A stretch of DNA of 64,000 nucleotides from Trichobilharzia regenti. Lineage: Eukaryota > Platyhelminthes > Trematoda > Strigeidida > Schistosomatidae. Shown here piece by piece: positions 52,470 through 63,769 of this stretch (its first letter is position 1; every line of letters begins with the position of its first letter). The notes under the pieces are model-generated. The model did no database searches. It was not told where the DNA came from and saw nothing but the letters and a program-made list of their open reading frames with translations. The position numbers and the translations under genes were made by a program. The DNA lies in assembly GCA_944472135.2 (NCBI GenBank), contig OX235263.1, positions 16,227,517 through 16,291,516 on the forward strand, in the 5' to 3' direction.

Positions 52470-52707
52470 GTGTGTGTTGGTGGCATAGAGGTCAGGACGC
52501 CAGCCGGACATGCACATGGTCTGGGGTTCGCTCCCCGGCCACCGATGCACTCCTTTACCTCGCTAAGCCAGAAATAATGCTGGTAAAGAGGAAAGGTTGG
52601 GCATCAGGCTAGCAACCTCATCCTTTAAAATAAACATTGCTACAGAAACTTCAAGCCACTAGCTTGAGGCCCTTTTTGTTCCACCGCGAACGTGAAAGAA
52701 AAAAAAC
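52470..52707 (+). mobile_element. SINE-B copy
   Basis: gtgtgttggtggcatagagg, B box ggggttcgctcccc, gtgaaagaaaaa end. Full length. The tail has ccctttttgttccaccgcga in place of ccctatgttccactgggaa. Confidence 0.84.
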
Positions 52708-52789
52708 ATCTTGAGTACGATAAATTCCCAAAGTGATTTCAGAGTAACGAACGCCTGCGTATTAGCCTTCCCTATTCCATCTTCTGTAT

Positions 52790-53130
52790 GTAACAATATT
52801 CAAGTTAAGGTAGCCAAATCTGCTCGAATTTCTTCCGAGCACACAGTTTTTGCTTTTGGATTTAAGCCATATGTAGAAGACGACTTTGTAAAGCAAAATC
52901 GATTTCGGTCGGCATGCGATAAATATCTTCAAATGTTTTCCTAATATCAACCTTACGCTCATTATCTGTAAGTGTGTTAGAGAACAGAGCTACGAATAGA
53001 TGTTGTTTGTCCCTCACTTAACCATGCAAAAGATTTTAAAATGTCGAGTTGTGAACCTGAGTAATTTTATGTCGAGTATATCTGGCTACACAGGAGCAGT
53101 CAAACTGGCAGGTACATATTTGATATTATG
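52790..53130 (-). pseudogene. PLE GIY-YIG/linker remnant
   Basis: + strand 53075-53110 (tctggctacacaggagcagt) is the complement of the Y-I-G region (C-S-C-V-A-R-Y). 52890-53000 covers the D-x-x-H-K region. Stops throughout; the ORFs 52711-52944 and 52762-52962 are not genes. Confidence 0.42.
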
Positions 53131-53417
53131 AATACAGGTTGGATGAACATATAATAATATGATATATAATGTAATCACTTTATTCCACAACAATAACAAT
53201 TTACAGCATGGAATTTTCAGCGTTTCTTTTACATATTGCAATGGTTTAGCTCTGTTTATAATTATATAAATGTATAAAATGTTAAAATATTGATAGTTAA
53301 TAGGAAAAAATAAAACCCCAACAAAATCACACCATTGCTAGGTCATAGTGAATAATAAATAAATAATATAACAAATAACACATGCATTAATATGCATCAT
53401 TACATTTTATAGTTTAG

Positions 53418-54224
53418 TTAATGATTCAAAAGTTGTAAAAGTTCTTTTCTGATATTTGTCTCTTCACACAATACTCGTGCCAAATATGGAACGGTCGAAT
53501 TTTTATATTTTGTAGTACGAGCATAAATGTTTATAAAATTTCTTCTGGTCTTACCCGAAGAGATACAAGGAAACAATTGTGAATAAAGAGGATGTTCACT
53601 ATCAGATAAGATAACTTTAGCTAAGTGTTTACAAGAATTCATATGCCTATTGACAACAGTGTCATTTAGTTGAGTCAAAGGGATAGCACTGACCCTACTT
53701 ACAGCCCTCAATGTTCTTCGTAGTATTATATGGTCTTTCTTGAGTAGCCCAGGGAAGAATAATGGAGAACAATAAAGAATGATGGGCAAAACACATGAAT
53801 TAATAAATTGTATGATAAGAGATTGGGTTATACCTGAGTGTCTCAACTTCTTTATGTAATAAGTCAGACGGAAAACTTTCTTAGAAACTATAAGAATATG
53901 AGACGACCAGCAAAGGTTTGAAGAGAAACTAATGCCAAGATAAGAAACACTTGACTTACTCTCTATCATGGTACCATCAATATTACAACAATCATGAGAT
54001 TGAATCAATCCATGCATGTCTTTTTCACTTCTCAAGCTGAAATCAACAGTGTTACATTTAGTTGGATTTAGTTTAAGACCATTTGAGCCAGACCAATCCT
54101 TAACTTCAGCTAAGAAGCCATTCATATGGGAACAATCCGATGTGGAAACTACAGGGACAGAAACGGTCAGATCATCAGCATACTTAATGAAGTTAACTTT
54201 GGGTGAGTTCGGAAGGTCATGCAA
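53418..54224 (-). pseudogene. LINE-2 RT palm end and C-terminal domain
   Basis: 268 codons with F-I-K-Y-A-D-D-L-T-V (motif C intact), G-S-N-G-L-K-L-N-P-T-K-C, V-S-Y-L-G-I-S-F, then the LINE C-terminal region F-F-P-G-L-L-K-K-D and S-D-S-E-H-P-L-Y-S-Q-L. It overlaps the preceding frame (54167-54388) with a shift near 54200. Confidence 0.82.
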
Positions 54225-54514
54225 AAGAAAGAGAAAAGAAATGGAGAAAGTACTGCACCTTGAGGCACACCACTTTCAGTTAGCTGAGAAGTGGAGCGCT
54301 TTCCAGCCAAAACAGTATGCTGTTTCCTATCCTTAAAATAAGAAGACAGCCATCTAGTTGCCCAGGACTCTGTTTGTGCTGAAATCATCTTTCCTAATAA
54401 AAGTGTCCTAGGAACAGAGTCGAAAGCTGCAGTATAGTCTAAAAAGCTGTTCGAACGAACTTAGCGCCCTTGTGGTGTAGTACAATGGCTGCATCTAATG
54501 TACTTCTTCCACAC

Positions 54515-55756
54515 TTATAAGCAAACTGCTTTTAAAGAAGGTTTAAGAATATTCAAAAGAAGTTTCTCCATAGTTTTCAAAAAAGGAGATGTTATAGCGA
54601 CCGGTCTAAACTTTATACCTGCTCCAGAAGATGATTTCTGTACAGGTACAACCTTGATTTCTTTCCAGTCAGCAGGTACCGTTTCCCTCTTAAATGATGC
54701 GTTAAAGATTTGAGTAAGAGGATGACACAAGATGTCTGCACACTTTTGAAGAAGAATGCTTGGTACACCATCTGGACCAAGGCTGTGTGTTGGATTTAAT
54801 GACTTCAAACATAATAGTACATCCTTTTCTTTAAAACCCTGAAAATGACCATTTTCTTGACTAGGTACATCAGGTACAACCATATTAATTTGTTTCTTGA
54901 TAAATGATTTGTTTAAAGCATTAACATCAGAATAAGCATCAACAGACATTTGTTTTTTACTTGTAAGTTTATTGAAAAGTTTCCAAATGTTTGAAGGATT
55001 TTTACATGATAAAAATTTTTCATTATATAGTCTGTTCAACCTTTCTATTTCAATTTTTATAAGGGTGTTTATTTTACGGACACCAGTATTATCACAATTC
55101 TTATACAACTTCTCTTTTTGTCTTCTAAGTTTTTTCAGTTGCACAGAAGAGATTCTGTCAAATCTCGAAAACAGTGTTTCATAAGGACAGCAAATTTCCA
55201 AACAAAACTTCAGATAATCGGTTATATTAGAGACAGTAGCATCCAACTTATCGTCAGTAAATAGTTCCCAGTTGGTATCATGCAACATGCTTCTTAATGC
55301 TAGAATGTTGTCATGGGAATATGAACGTTCATGTATCTTCTTTGTTAAATGACTAAACAATTTTTGTTGTAACACTTTCGGTAAAATACGAATAATGCAG
55401 TGGTCAGAATTTAGCAAAGGAGCTCTCCTTCGGGTTTCATATACATCACGGTCATTTATGAAAACCAGGTCTAGTGATTTGTCCAGACGTGTATTAAACT
55501 TGACTAGATTCTCATGACCAAGTGAAGTAAGAAAGCTGTGATCACATGAATTAAAATCACCACAGACTATAGACAACGAGTTTCCGAATGCAGGAGCAGC
55601 GAATTCAGTAAACTCATCTGCAAACATAACTATATTAGAAAGGCTACAATTGGGTGTTATGTAAATATTTGTTTTAAACGTTTGTCTCACCCATTGATTT
55701 AAATAATTGTGTGGTACCCGATAATCAATGGTTATAAGACCAAGTTGCTCAGTCAT
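54515..55756 (-). pseudogene. LINE-2 endonuclease and RT start
   Basis: 413 codons: Y-I-T-P-N-C-S, V-C-G-D-F-N-S-C, L-D-L-V-F-I-N-D, L-N-S-D-H-C-I-I (APE core and end), then L-N-P-T-H-S-L-G-P-D-G-V-P-S and F-R-P-V-A-I-T-S-P-F-L-K (RT motifs 0-2). The frame breaks near 54520, before RT motif A. The first quarter of the endonuclease is missing. Confidence 0.84.
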
Positions 55757-55774
55757 GGCCAGTAGATTTGATCA

Positions 55775-56465
55775 AGTGTGGCGTGAGGAAAAATATTCGA
55801 CAATGATACTGGTTAATGGTCACGCCGAAATCATTATTGATAGAGGCTAGAATTCATGAACTTGTTATGAGATCACCTCCCAGTGGTTGAATGGTCTATA
55901 AGACTTCCTTAAAGTATTGGTTTGTACGGATTTGGTTAATTGGGCTGATATTGGTTAGAGAACCGTTGGAAAACCAACTGGAAGTACAGGACAGCGGTTT
56001 CATCCTAGTTTGAGACTCTTCATCAGTACGCACCAAGTGGGATTCGAACCTAGAAGCTTCTGGTTACAAGGCGAGCTCGTAGACTATTAAGCCCCTGGCA
56101 CCTGACCCGATCCAATGGCCAGCCCATGAAATCCAACTTCTGCCAATTCACGATATAGCACGACCGCTAGCCTATGTCTTCGGCGAGTATTTGTCCTCAC
56201 ACTCGACTTGCTGCATCCTATGGTCACGACTTCTCAGTAGAACCCCAGTTAACTACCTACCTGAACAGGGAAAGTGCAGGACAGCGGTTTTGTCCTAGTT
56301 TGGGAATCTTCATCAGTATGCACCCTGAAAACCAGAGGGTTTTTTGTTAAAACCCTAGTAGCTGAATACCGCTGAAGATTTCCAGGAACTAGGATGAAAT
56401 GCCTGTCGAGTACTCTCTGGTTTTCCACTGGTTCTCAAAATGATATCAGCCAATGATCAAACATG
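55775..56465. repeat. Hammerhead-SINE family C cluster (plus, minus, minus, plus pieces)
   Basis: 55775-55905 is a + strand 5' block. 55910-56270 is a full minus copy with hammerhead 55984-56029 (core as in 40163-40208). 56274-56319 is a second minus ribozyme segment in tandem. 56340-56465 is a + copy with hammerhead 56366-56413 (core CTGAAGA, GAAAT, GTC). 56470-56980 beyond has no recognised element. Confidence 0.72.
56366..56413 (+). ncRNA. Hammerhead motif, family C, canonical core
   Basis: ATACCG, CTGAAGA, stem II ttcc/ggat with loop aggaacta, GAAAT, gcct, GTC (cleavage after 56407), GAGTAC. Core and cleavage triplet fit the hammerhead rules. Stem I pairs only at its outer part. Confidence 0.52.
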
Positions 56466-56984
56466 TATAATTTTATCTTTATTTCCTCTTATTAATGTGA
56501 GGAGAACATATTTAGGGTCAGAAATAATTGTAATTCATAGTCAGTGACTCCAATCAATAAAATTTATCGTCTAATGAATACAAAAACATCTGTAAATTGC
56601 AAACAAACAAATATATCACGTTTAAGTTTCTTTCAAAATAAATAACCAAAGTAAACATAATTAATCAACCGACAAACATAAACTACTCTCTGTGTAGGAT
56701 TGTCCGTATTTAATTAATCCGGACATTATTTGAAACACACACACATCTTGATAAGTGATTACATCCCACAAAAAAATAAGAGGTTGATTAACTGAGTACA
56801 ATAAATCTAAGAGAGGAGAAATGAATTCAATTCTCCTGAAACGAATTATATATCTCTGCAACTAATAGTCGTATTTTATAAGATTCGATTTTGAAGAGAT
56901 AGATAGTAGAATATCAATCACAATGTGACGGACAATTCTTTGGTCATTAAATAAAAATCCTACTTACATTTATTCCCCGTCGAT

Positions 56985-57260
56985 GAATGTGAATAAAGCA
57001 AGAACAACAGTGCGTGCAAAGTAATATGGTACAATCATTTATTGCGTTGGCTTGACATCAGCCTACTTACAGCATAGAAAAATATTATTAGGTTAATTTA
57101 CAGACACAGTTTTGACGTACTTACATAGACGGTCCATTTTTAAACGAAAAATCAATATATGCACACAATGGTAATAGTAATCACATTATTCCAAACAATA
57201 AAAGTCATACGGAATGGAATCATTTGAAAGAGAGAATAAAAAAATCTAGTTATCAAGGCA
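56985..57260 (+). repeat. Family E repeat copy
   Basis: gaataaagcaagaacaacag, tatggtacaatcattt, ggcttgacatcagcc, then atatgcacacaatggtaata and gaatcatttgaaagagagaa. Palindrome half lost. 57261-57620 after it contains a 113-codon minus frame (57313-57654) with no motif I recognise. Confidence 0.52.
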
Positions 57261-57623
57261 AGAAAAGACTGAAAGCCGCCTCTTTCTGAGCTCATCTACT
57301 GGGTTTCAGAGGTTAAATAGAGATTGCTTGAGCAAACTTGAGGAGAATTGACATTTTTCGCCATCTAATAGTTTTGAACGATCTTGCAACGTTCCACCTC
57401 GTGACCTGTGTCGAGGAAATGCCTGGTAGTGACACTATTGAAAGCGTCTGCTCCCTTGAGACGTAGGCTTTTCGGAACTTGTTCAGGAAACCTAAATTGC
57501 GCCATTCTTTATCTTCTCCCACTCTAACTGCTACCACAGACACATATAAATTTGTATACACACGCTTGAAGTTAACATGAGAAGGGTATTTGTCAACTTT
57601 GGACTGCACTGGATAGCATGTTT

Positions 57624-57800
57624 CTTTTTTGATTTCACCTTGATTCCACACCATATTTTTGGTACAAGTATGGCATTTTCAGCATGGATATCGGTAGCCC
57701 AAATTTTGCAGGCCGACCATAGATATCAGGTATGCGTCGGCAGGGTGTCGAACCTCGGAACATGTGGATGGTCGAAGAGAGTCCTAACCACTGTGCCACC
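57624..57800 (-). mobile_element. SINE-A copy
   Basis: + strand: tgatttcaccttgattccac to cctaaccactgtgccacc. The end of the acceptor-stem part is missing and the B box is changed (gtcgaacctcgg). 57801-58360 beyond shows no recognised element. Confidence 0.83.
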
Positions 57801-58359
57801 TGATAGATGGGAACCAACTTGGCTGCGAGGTAGAGTCTGGTCAATCAGGCATTCACTTTTCTGTTGACTATTGCTTTTTCTCTCTGTGATTTGTTTGACA
57901 TTCAGGCCTTCATATCTTTCCTACTTGTTGATGAAGCTCTGAGAGGTATCGCCGTTTTTCAGCCTCTTCCTTGAAGATTCAAAATTCTTCCTTTGATTTC
58001 TCTCAAGATCAAATTCTCCTAACTCTGTAGAATAAAGTTTTATTCCGTGCTCATTTATAGCCATTCGGATAAAACGTATTCAAATGCAAATACTGCCACT
58101 TTCCATGTCGGATTTCTGTACATTGACCTCTAGAGACTACAATTTTCTAGGCGTTGTATGGCAATGTCAAGGAAATCAAAATGTTTCATCATTTTCAGGT
58201 TTCACAGGGAATTTAATATTTCTTTGTTGAATAATTTGAACAGAAAGGAAGAATAATCCATATTGTTCTCATTTTTGAATATATAACTGAAAATACATGT
58301 ATTGTAGACAACAAAAAAGGAAAAAAATAGGTACATTGAGAAATATTTTCAATTCAGAA

Positions 58360-59660
58360 TGATTATTTCTAATGAAAGTCACGTGCGAAGAGAAATCCTA
58401 AAGTAGAATTTCTTTCCTAGATGTCCATCCTCCTTACAAGAAAACCAGATGTTTGTATAAAGAGAATTTTGTATAGGAAAATTACATGGACACGACAATA
58501 TACACATTTTCACAGCTTCGTTTCTCTCAAGTACAAAAGAAATTTATGAAGGACCCTCAGACACAGAATTAGAACTATATGCTCAGAAGAAGTAATTGAA
58601 GATTATTTAGGCATTGTATATGATGCCTTGAGTAAAAATAGCTATGCCGACAAATTTATTAAGGAACACACCACAAAGAGGCCTCTTTGTATATGAGTGC
58701 ACTTCAAGGGTGACACACCAAATGAAATAATTGGGAAGAGATTAAGAAAACCAATTCAAAGAACTTTTAATGCTGGCAAACCACACGTGTTATTCTCTAC
58801 ACGATCGATTGTGATTCCTCGGCTGAAAGATAAGGTACCTTTACTAGGAAACCACTTCAAATTGTATCTACCAATTCAACTACGCTTGTGGTGGAGTGAG
58901 TTATATTGGCCGTTGCTCTAGGAACTTGATTTTTCGTGCTCACTTGAGAACATCTCCATATATGGCTAAGTAAAGGTATAGTGAAGACCATTGATAAAAT
59001 AATAATAATTTTTCCTTCACGTTCCCAGTGGAACATAGGGCTCCAAGCTAGTGGCTTGAAGTTTCTGTAGCAGTGTTCATTTTTAATTTTACAGGATGGG
59101 GTTGCTAGCCTCATGCCCAACCTTTCCTCTTTACCAGCATTATTTCTGGCTCGGTGAGGTAAAGGAGTGCGCCGGCCGGGGATCGAACCCCGGACCATAT
59201 GCATGGTCGGTGAGCGTCCTAACCGCTATACCACCGACGCACGGTGGTATTACGGTTTGATATTGGACTATCTGGTGCAAACCGGCTACAAAGCCAGCCA
59301 GAGTTAAAGAATCCTTTTCTGTCATCTACCGGGTGCTAAATAAATTGCAAAAAACATCGAAACACTGCATGCTCCAAACAGCAGCGAATATTGCAATTCG
59401 GGTGAAACAAGCAGTGCTTTGTGTTCAGATGAAGCAGGTTCAGCCCTACTACTGTCCTGGCCGGCCCTCAATAGAGACTATAAATTCATTTATTCTTATG
59501 TTGATGCTAATGAACTGTAATCCATTGATATTATTATTATTGATTCGATGTCATTTAAACAACATTAATGCTGTTCATAACACTAATTCATTCATTCGTT
59601 CACAATAATGTATATATAACTGTAGAGCCTGATGATGAAGGGGTCATCGAAACGAGTATT
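58360..59660 (+). mobile_element. PLE-5b: Penelope-like element carrying SINE-B
   Basis: Equivalent of PLE-5: thumb 58490-58690 (frameshifted), linker 58697-58860 (R-L-R-K-P-I-Q-R-T-F-N-A-G), GIY-YIG start near 58880 (A-C-G-G-V-S-Y-I-G-R-C-S-R). SINE-B at 58995-59242, then the rest and the 3' end with gtagagcctgatgatgaagg and tcatcgaaacgagtatt. Confidence 0.74.
58995..59242 (-). mobile_element. SINE-B inside PLE-5b
   Basis: + strand: cccagtggaacatagggctc, ggggttgctagcctcatgcc, ccggggatcgaaccccggac, taccaccgacgcac. Near consensus, with an (aataat)n tail at 58996-59008. Confidence 0.88.
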
Positions 59661-60480
59661 CTTTGTTCAGTAATCATTCTTTTGAAAATTTTAATGGACA
59701 TTTTTAAATCAGCTGGCCGATTGTATTCATAGCTTTTTGTTGCACAAGTAGTTTACACAATGTTCAGCCTAGTCAGTTGCATAATGTATTCTCCTCATCC
59801 AAAACATTTAAGTTGAATAGTAAGTAGTATAAAGTATAGCATGTGACGGAATGATGTTCTTTTTGAAGACTAGAATAATATTTCTTAATGAGATTTTCAT
59901 TTTATCGCCGAGGAAAAAGCGCAGCGGTAGGTTGAGAGCTACTTGGGTGTATGTTCGTGAATACACTAAGCAACCAATGGACATGATGGAATGATTCAAA
60001 CATAAAGATAATAAAAGAAAGTGTTATATGCGTTGTGTTCCATGGAAATTCAAGTAGTCCGCCAAAGCACATTATCACTTTTCTTATTATTCCTTAGAAG
60101 TGCTTTATAGCACTCAGAGGAAGAAGTAAACAAGCCAAATGAGTTGAAAAAAGACCACTACAAAACATTGAAGCACACTGGGAAATTTCTTGTCTTTCAA
60201 AGTGCTTAGGTTATATCCGCTTTTCAAATCTTCTTTATTGAAATCTATTGTGTAGATTTCTTGATATATATATGGAAGAAATTAACTTTTATTACTTTTA
60301 ATTATCACTATCGCTACTATCATTATTTATTTTATTTTTACATTTCCTGACTAATTTATCCCCCGGGTAATTATTAAGTTTCAAGGCTTCTTTAATAATA
60401 ACAATAACATTTATTAAAAATAATAGTGATAATAATAGTAATGATAATAATAATGACGACACCAACAATAACGAAATCGA
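59660..60480. other. Intron sequence with simple repeats, nothing else recognised
   Basis: The only structured part is an att/aat-rich stretch at 60400-60460. No RT or SINE motif. Confidence 0.4.
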
Positions 60481-60639
60481 AATCATCAGCAGTAATTCCA
60501 TACAAGGAAGGAACCTCAGAAATCACCTCACGCAGAATTCTTAACAAGGCAGGCAGAAAAAAAAGTGGCTGGCATTCAATCACCCACAAATTCAATTAGA
60601 AATAAGCTTTTTCGGTTAAAGGATCCTGTGGAGCCTTTT

Positions 60640-60846
60640 TTTCCTTCACGTTCCTAGTGGAACATAGGGCCTCAAGCTAGTGGCTTGAAGTTTCTGAAGC
60701 AGTGTTGCTTGCCTCACGCCCAACCTTTCTTCTTTACTAGCATTATTTCTGGCACAGCGAGTGTAAAGGATCGCGTTGGCTGGGGATCGAACTTCGGACC
60801 ATGTGCATAGTCGGCGTGCGTCCTAACCGCTTTACAACTGACGCAC
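60640..60846 (-). mobile_element. SINE-B inside PLE-11, 7-bp target duplication
   Basis: gcctttt at 60633-60639 and 60847-60853. The PLE reading frame (K-D-P-V-E-P|F-K-Q-N-N) rejoins across it, confirming the insertion. Head and body are shortened relative to other copies. Confidence 0.84.
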
Positions 60847-61296
60847 GCCTTTTAAACAAAACAATTTAGTTTATTTAATAATCCGCCTGCAGTTATTGTC
60901 AGGTCAAATACATAGGTCAAACTAGTAGAACAGGGTCAGTTAGTCGGACTAGATGAACATAAAGACCGAGCATAATCTAGATTGGTTGACGCAAATAACA
61001 TAAGAAATCTAGAGAATAGTTAAGCAATACCACTCACTGCATGCAATTGCGCATAACCATGCAATAGGTTGGATGGGATAAGATGACAGTTTTAAAATCT
61101 AAAGAAACAGGGTGGAGGGAGAGATTGATAACAGACGCTTTGTTTATCAAATCAACTCAGAGAGAATACGTGTAATGGGAATGATTCAACAACTGTCCCA
61201 GACGGATATCTGGAAATTTCTACTACCCCTACGACGAGAAATAGGAGAGGACATAGGAAACTATAAAGCTCAATTTTCGAAGTCGTGTGATTATAA

Positions 61297-61350
61297 TTGA
61301 TGAAATGATTATGAACAATAAATTTTGTTCGAAACTGTGTCATCCAGTAA
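61297..61350 (+). ncRNA. Hammerhead-like terminus of PLE-11
   Basis: Stem II gaaca/tgttc, then GAAAC and GTC before atccag, with ttgat upstream. Compared with PLE-2 (gagca/tgctc) one pair changed on both sides. The core is again atgattat. Confidence 0.42.
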
Positions 61351-61849
61351 ATAATACTGTTTCATCACTGTGTGGTACAAACTAATATGGAATTACTTAC
61401 TACCACAGTACCCAAGTTTTACACATATATTGAGAAAGCATATCTTCTGTACCTGTAAAACAGAAGCTTTTTCATATAGGAATGAAATTTAGAAGTGAAG
61501 TAGTAACAAAAAGGTTAAGAAAATCAATTAAACAAAACAACTTAAAATGCCGCTAAATTGAAGCGCATGTTTGAAATACTTACGGCTGTGATTTTGTAAC
61601 TGAAAGACATAAAGAAACTAGTCACCCCCTCCTTATATTCGCCACTCAAAAGGCTCATGAGCAGCCAGTTATATCGACCGTTGGCAACCGTTGGAACTTG
61701 ATTTTTCACGCTTGAGGACATCTTTCAGTGTGTTAAAATAAAAGTAAAGTAAGAAGCAATAACTATTCAATATTGTTACAAAGAGACACTGACAAATCTT
61801 CTATCACCAATCGTGTACTCAAATTGTTGATAGTGTCTTAGTATCAGAT

Positions 61850-62680
61850 ATGTCGAATAACAAAGAATTAATAGCTCTACGTATAATTAAACCAAAAGTC
61901 AGCGTACGTTATGGTGATGATACATTTGTAATAATTAAAAGGAATGTGATTTGAAATAAAAATAATCAGCAACATATTTGAAGAGATCAACGTAAGAAGA
62001 ATCAGACCACAAAATCCCATTTTGGGATGTCTTAATTAGGATAACCAACACAGGAAATTTAGAAACACAAGTATATAGAAAATCAACGCGCACAGATCAA
62101 ATACTCAACTATGCGAGCAATAACCCGATTACTCACAAAAGAAACTGTGTGCAAATATTGTTTAAAAGTATTCAACCACACTGTAGCACTTCAGCGTTGG
62201 AAAGAATGGAATAAAAATACCTACAAACGGTCTTAAAAAAGAATGAATATCTGCACAATTGCATCAAAAAGTGTTTTAAATCGAATCACAACACCAACAA
62301 GGAACCATCATCAAAGACCACAAGAAAATTCATCCAACCAAACATATAATAAATATCTCTGAAATAACAGCTAGAATATTGAGACCGTTTGAAACAGGTA
62401 TAGCACACAAGCCAGTTGAATCACTTCATTCATGGATATTGTGGAAACCGAAGGATCCAACACAAAAAGAAGATAAAATTAATACCATTTACAACATAAA
62501 TTGTTTGTGGACTGTAGAAGAAAATACACCGGCCAAAAGGGGCGTCCCCTTCGAATTAGAATCCGGTAACTCAAATCAGTTGTAATTGCCTACAGATAAT
62601 TATGAGCATCAGTTTGATCAAGATAATGTCGAAAATTTGGACAGAGGAAACAGCGAAATAAATATTAAATTTAAATGAAA
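61850..62680 (+). pseudogene. PLE-1d: decayed PLE-1-type coding sequence
   Basis: V-R-Y-G-D-D-T-F-V-I-I-K-R (motif C), then thumb (T-Q-V-Y-R-K-S-T-like at 62060), linker at 62379-62520 (H-K-P-V-E-S-L-H-S) and a GIY-YIG remnant (K-Y-T-G-Q-K-G-R-P-L). Numerous stops and shifts; clearly older than PLE-1. Confidence 0.74.
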
Positions 62681-62689
62681 ACGCCAACG

Positions 62690-62745
62690 TCACTCAAACT
62701 TCAAAACTCAAGCATGGAGCCTTATGTTCCACTGGGGATGCAAAA
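62690..62745 (+). mobile_element. SINE-B tail fragment
   Basis: catggagccttatgttccac followed by tggggatgc: last 50 bp of SINE-B/RTE-type tail. Confidence 0.5.
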
Positions 62746-62969
62746 TATTCAGATAAAAATATTACCTGGTAATTGTGTATTTTAAATAAACTGACTAACG
62801 AAATCTGGACTGCTTTTCCCGTTTATTTTTCAAGGTTATGTGGAATGTGTTTCTAGGAAACACGTGCAAAACGGATTAAATTTTCAGTTTGAACTTTCAG
62901 TTGCTCCTTGTTTCATTGTACAGACAATTAATTTTTTTTATTATTGTACCTGTTTTTTTAACCCTTTAG

Positions 62970-63015
62970 GTTTCCAGACTGGGTCAACGTTTGTCTTGGA
63001 GTGCATCCTATTCAG
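62970..63015 (+). CDS. TATDN3: TATDN3-like exon c: CLGVHPIQ strand
   Basis: Follows the good acceptor tttttttaaccctttag and encodes (R)FPDWVNVCLGVHPIQ, ending cag|gtgaat. C-x-G-x-H-P is a conserved TatD-family motif in the second part of the barrel; its His lies near the metal site. The first base completes the Arg codon begun by the two leftover bases of exon b, a strong independent check that 51910 and 62970 are joined. The next exon is beyond the window. Confidence 0.82.
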
Positions 63016-63263
63016 GTGAATGCCCTTAAATGTTTTGTTTTGTGTTATACAGTTTTAGCTGAATTCAGTCGTTTTGTTATTGAAGACTAATGCAACGTTC
63101 GCATTACAAACAGCTAAAATGTTTTTGTAATAATAGTTCAGTGAGCGACCACAAACCTCTTATTAAATCATACTGTGAATATTATAAACATGATTATTAT
63201 TATAAAAGTTGGTGTATTTTCCACTGAATAGAAAAATATAACGATATTGTTGGATTCACTAAA

Positions 63264-63470
63264 GTGCCCCGGTGGCACAGCGGTTAGGACTCTCGTCGAC
63301 CATCCACATGGTTAGGGGTTTGACCCCCTGCCGACGCACACCTGATATTTATGGCTGGCCTGCAAAATTAGGGCTACCGATATTACATGCTGAAAATTTC
63401 ATACTTGTACCGAAAATACGCTGTGGAATCAAGCTGTATTCAAAAATAAAAATAATATAAAAATAAAATA
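63264..63470 (+). mobile_element. SINE-A copy
   Basis: gtgccccggtggcacagcgg, ggggtttgacccc, gcaaaattagggctaccgat, gctgtggaatcaagctgtat, then a long a-rich tail. Complete. Confidence 0.87.
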
Positions 63471-63589
63471 AATATTTAACGCTACTGATAGCTTCACAAA
63501 GTGGTGATATTAAACCAAAATCTACAACATCTCAGCTTGTATACGCTGACTCAATCATAGTTTCTTAGAAGGAGGTGAATTTACTGCTG

Positions 63590-63705
63590 CCCAATAGGTA
63601 ATTTGGTAATGGTACCTGCCAATAATTCCCAAAACCAGGATGAAACAGCTGTTTAGTACTCTTTAGTTTTCAATGGTTCTCTAACTGTTATCAATCCATG
63701 ATCAA
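63590..63705 (+). repeat. Hammerhead-SINE family C, 3' part
   Basis: ttcccaaaaccaggatgaaa, cagctgtttagtactc, caatggttctctaactgtta. The core is gone (ctgccaataa) while stem I/III parts remain. Confidence 0.6.
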
Positions 63706-63769
63706 CTCGTAAAAATGGTGACAGTGCTCACAAAAAATGCTTAGAATATAATGTTATATAAGTTGAACG

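Larger units (their letters stand above)
53155..55775 (-). mobile_element. LINE-2: CR1/jockey-like LINE, nearly complete 3' two-thirds
   Basis: Order on the minus strand: APE endonuclease C-terminal half and RT start (54515-55756), RT middle (54167-54388), RT palm end and C-terminal domain (53418-54224), 3' UTR with aataaagtgattac to 53155. It is the longest-reading LINE in the window, 5' truncated inside the endonuclease. Confidence 0.85.
60480..61400 (+). mobile_element. PLE-11: PLE-2-type element carrying SINE-B
   Basis: Linker (K-D-P-V-E-P cut by the SINE, resuming F-K-Q-N-N-L), GIY-YIG remains at 60880-61000 (aggtcaaactagtaga), C-terminus to 61180, then the terminus at 61290-61380. 5' truncated and full of stops. 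Confidence 0.7.
1678..63015 (+). other. TATDN3: Span of a TATDN3-like host gene (three exons in window)
   Basis: Three exons on the + strand join in one reading frame with GT-AG borders: 1678-1731 (54 nt), 51804-51910 (107 nt) and 62970-63015 (46 nt), together 69 codons. The phases fit: the first exon ends on a codon boundary, the second leaves two bases (ag) and the third supplies g to make an Arg codon. The peptide runs colinearly with the start of TATDN3, a TatD-family metal-dependent hydrolase, with no gap. The introns are 50,072 and 11,059 bp and full of retroelements on both strands. No in-frame Met lies upstream of the first exon, so the gene starts before the window. It also continues beyond it, because only about a quarter of the usual TatD length is present. 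Confidence 0.8.

Noticed and set aside
57313..57654. 113-codon minus-strand ORF
   Set aside because: No recognisable domain, and it runs into the SINE-A tail; kept only as an unassigned frame in a neighbouring entry.
59625..59665. Hammerhead at the PLE-5b end (cctgatgatgaaggggtcatcgaaac region)
   Set aside because: gatga/tcatc pairs well, but using it as stem II removes two core bases, and no stem I is visible; possible but not supported.
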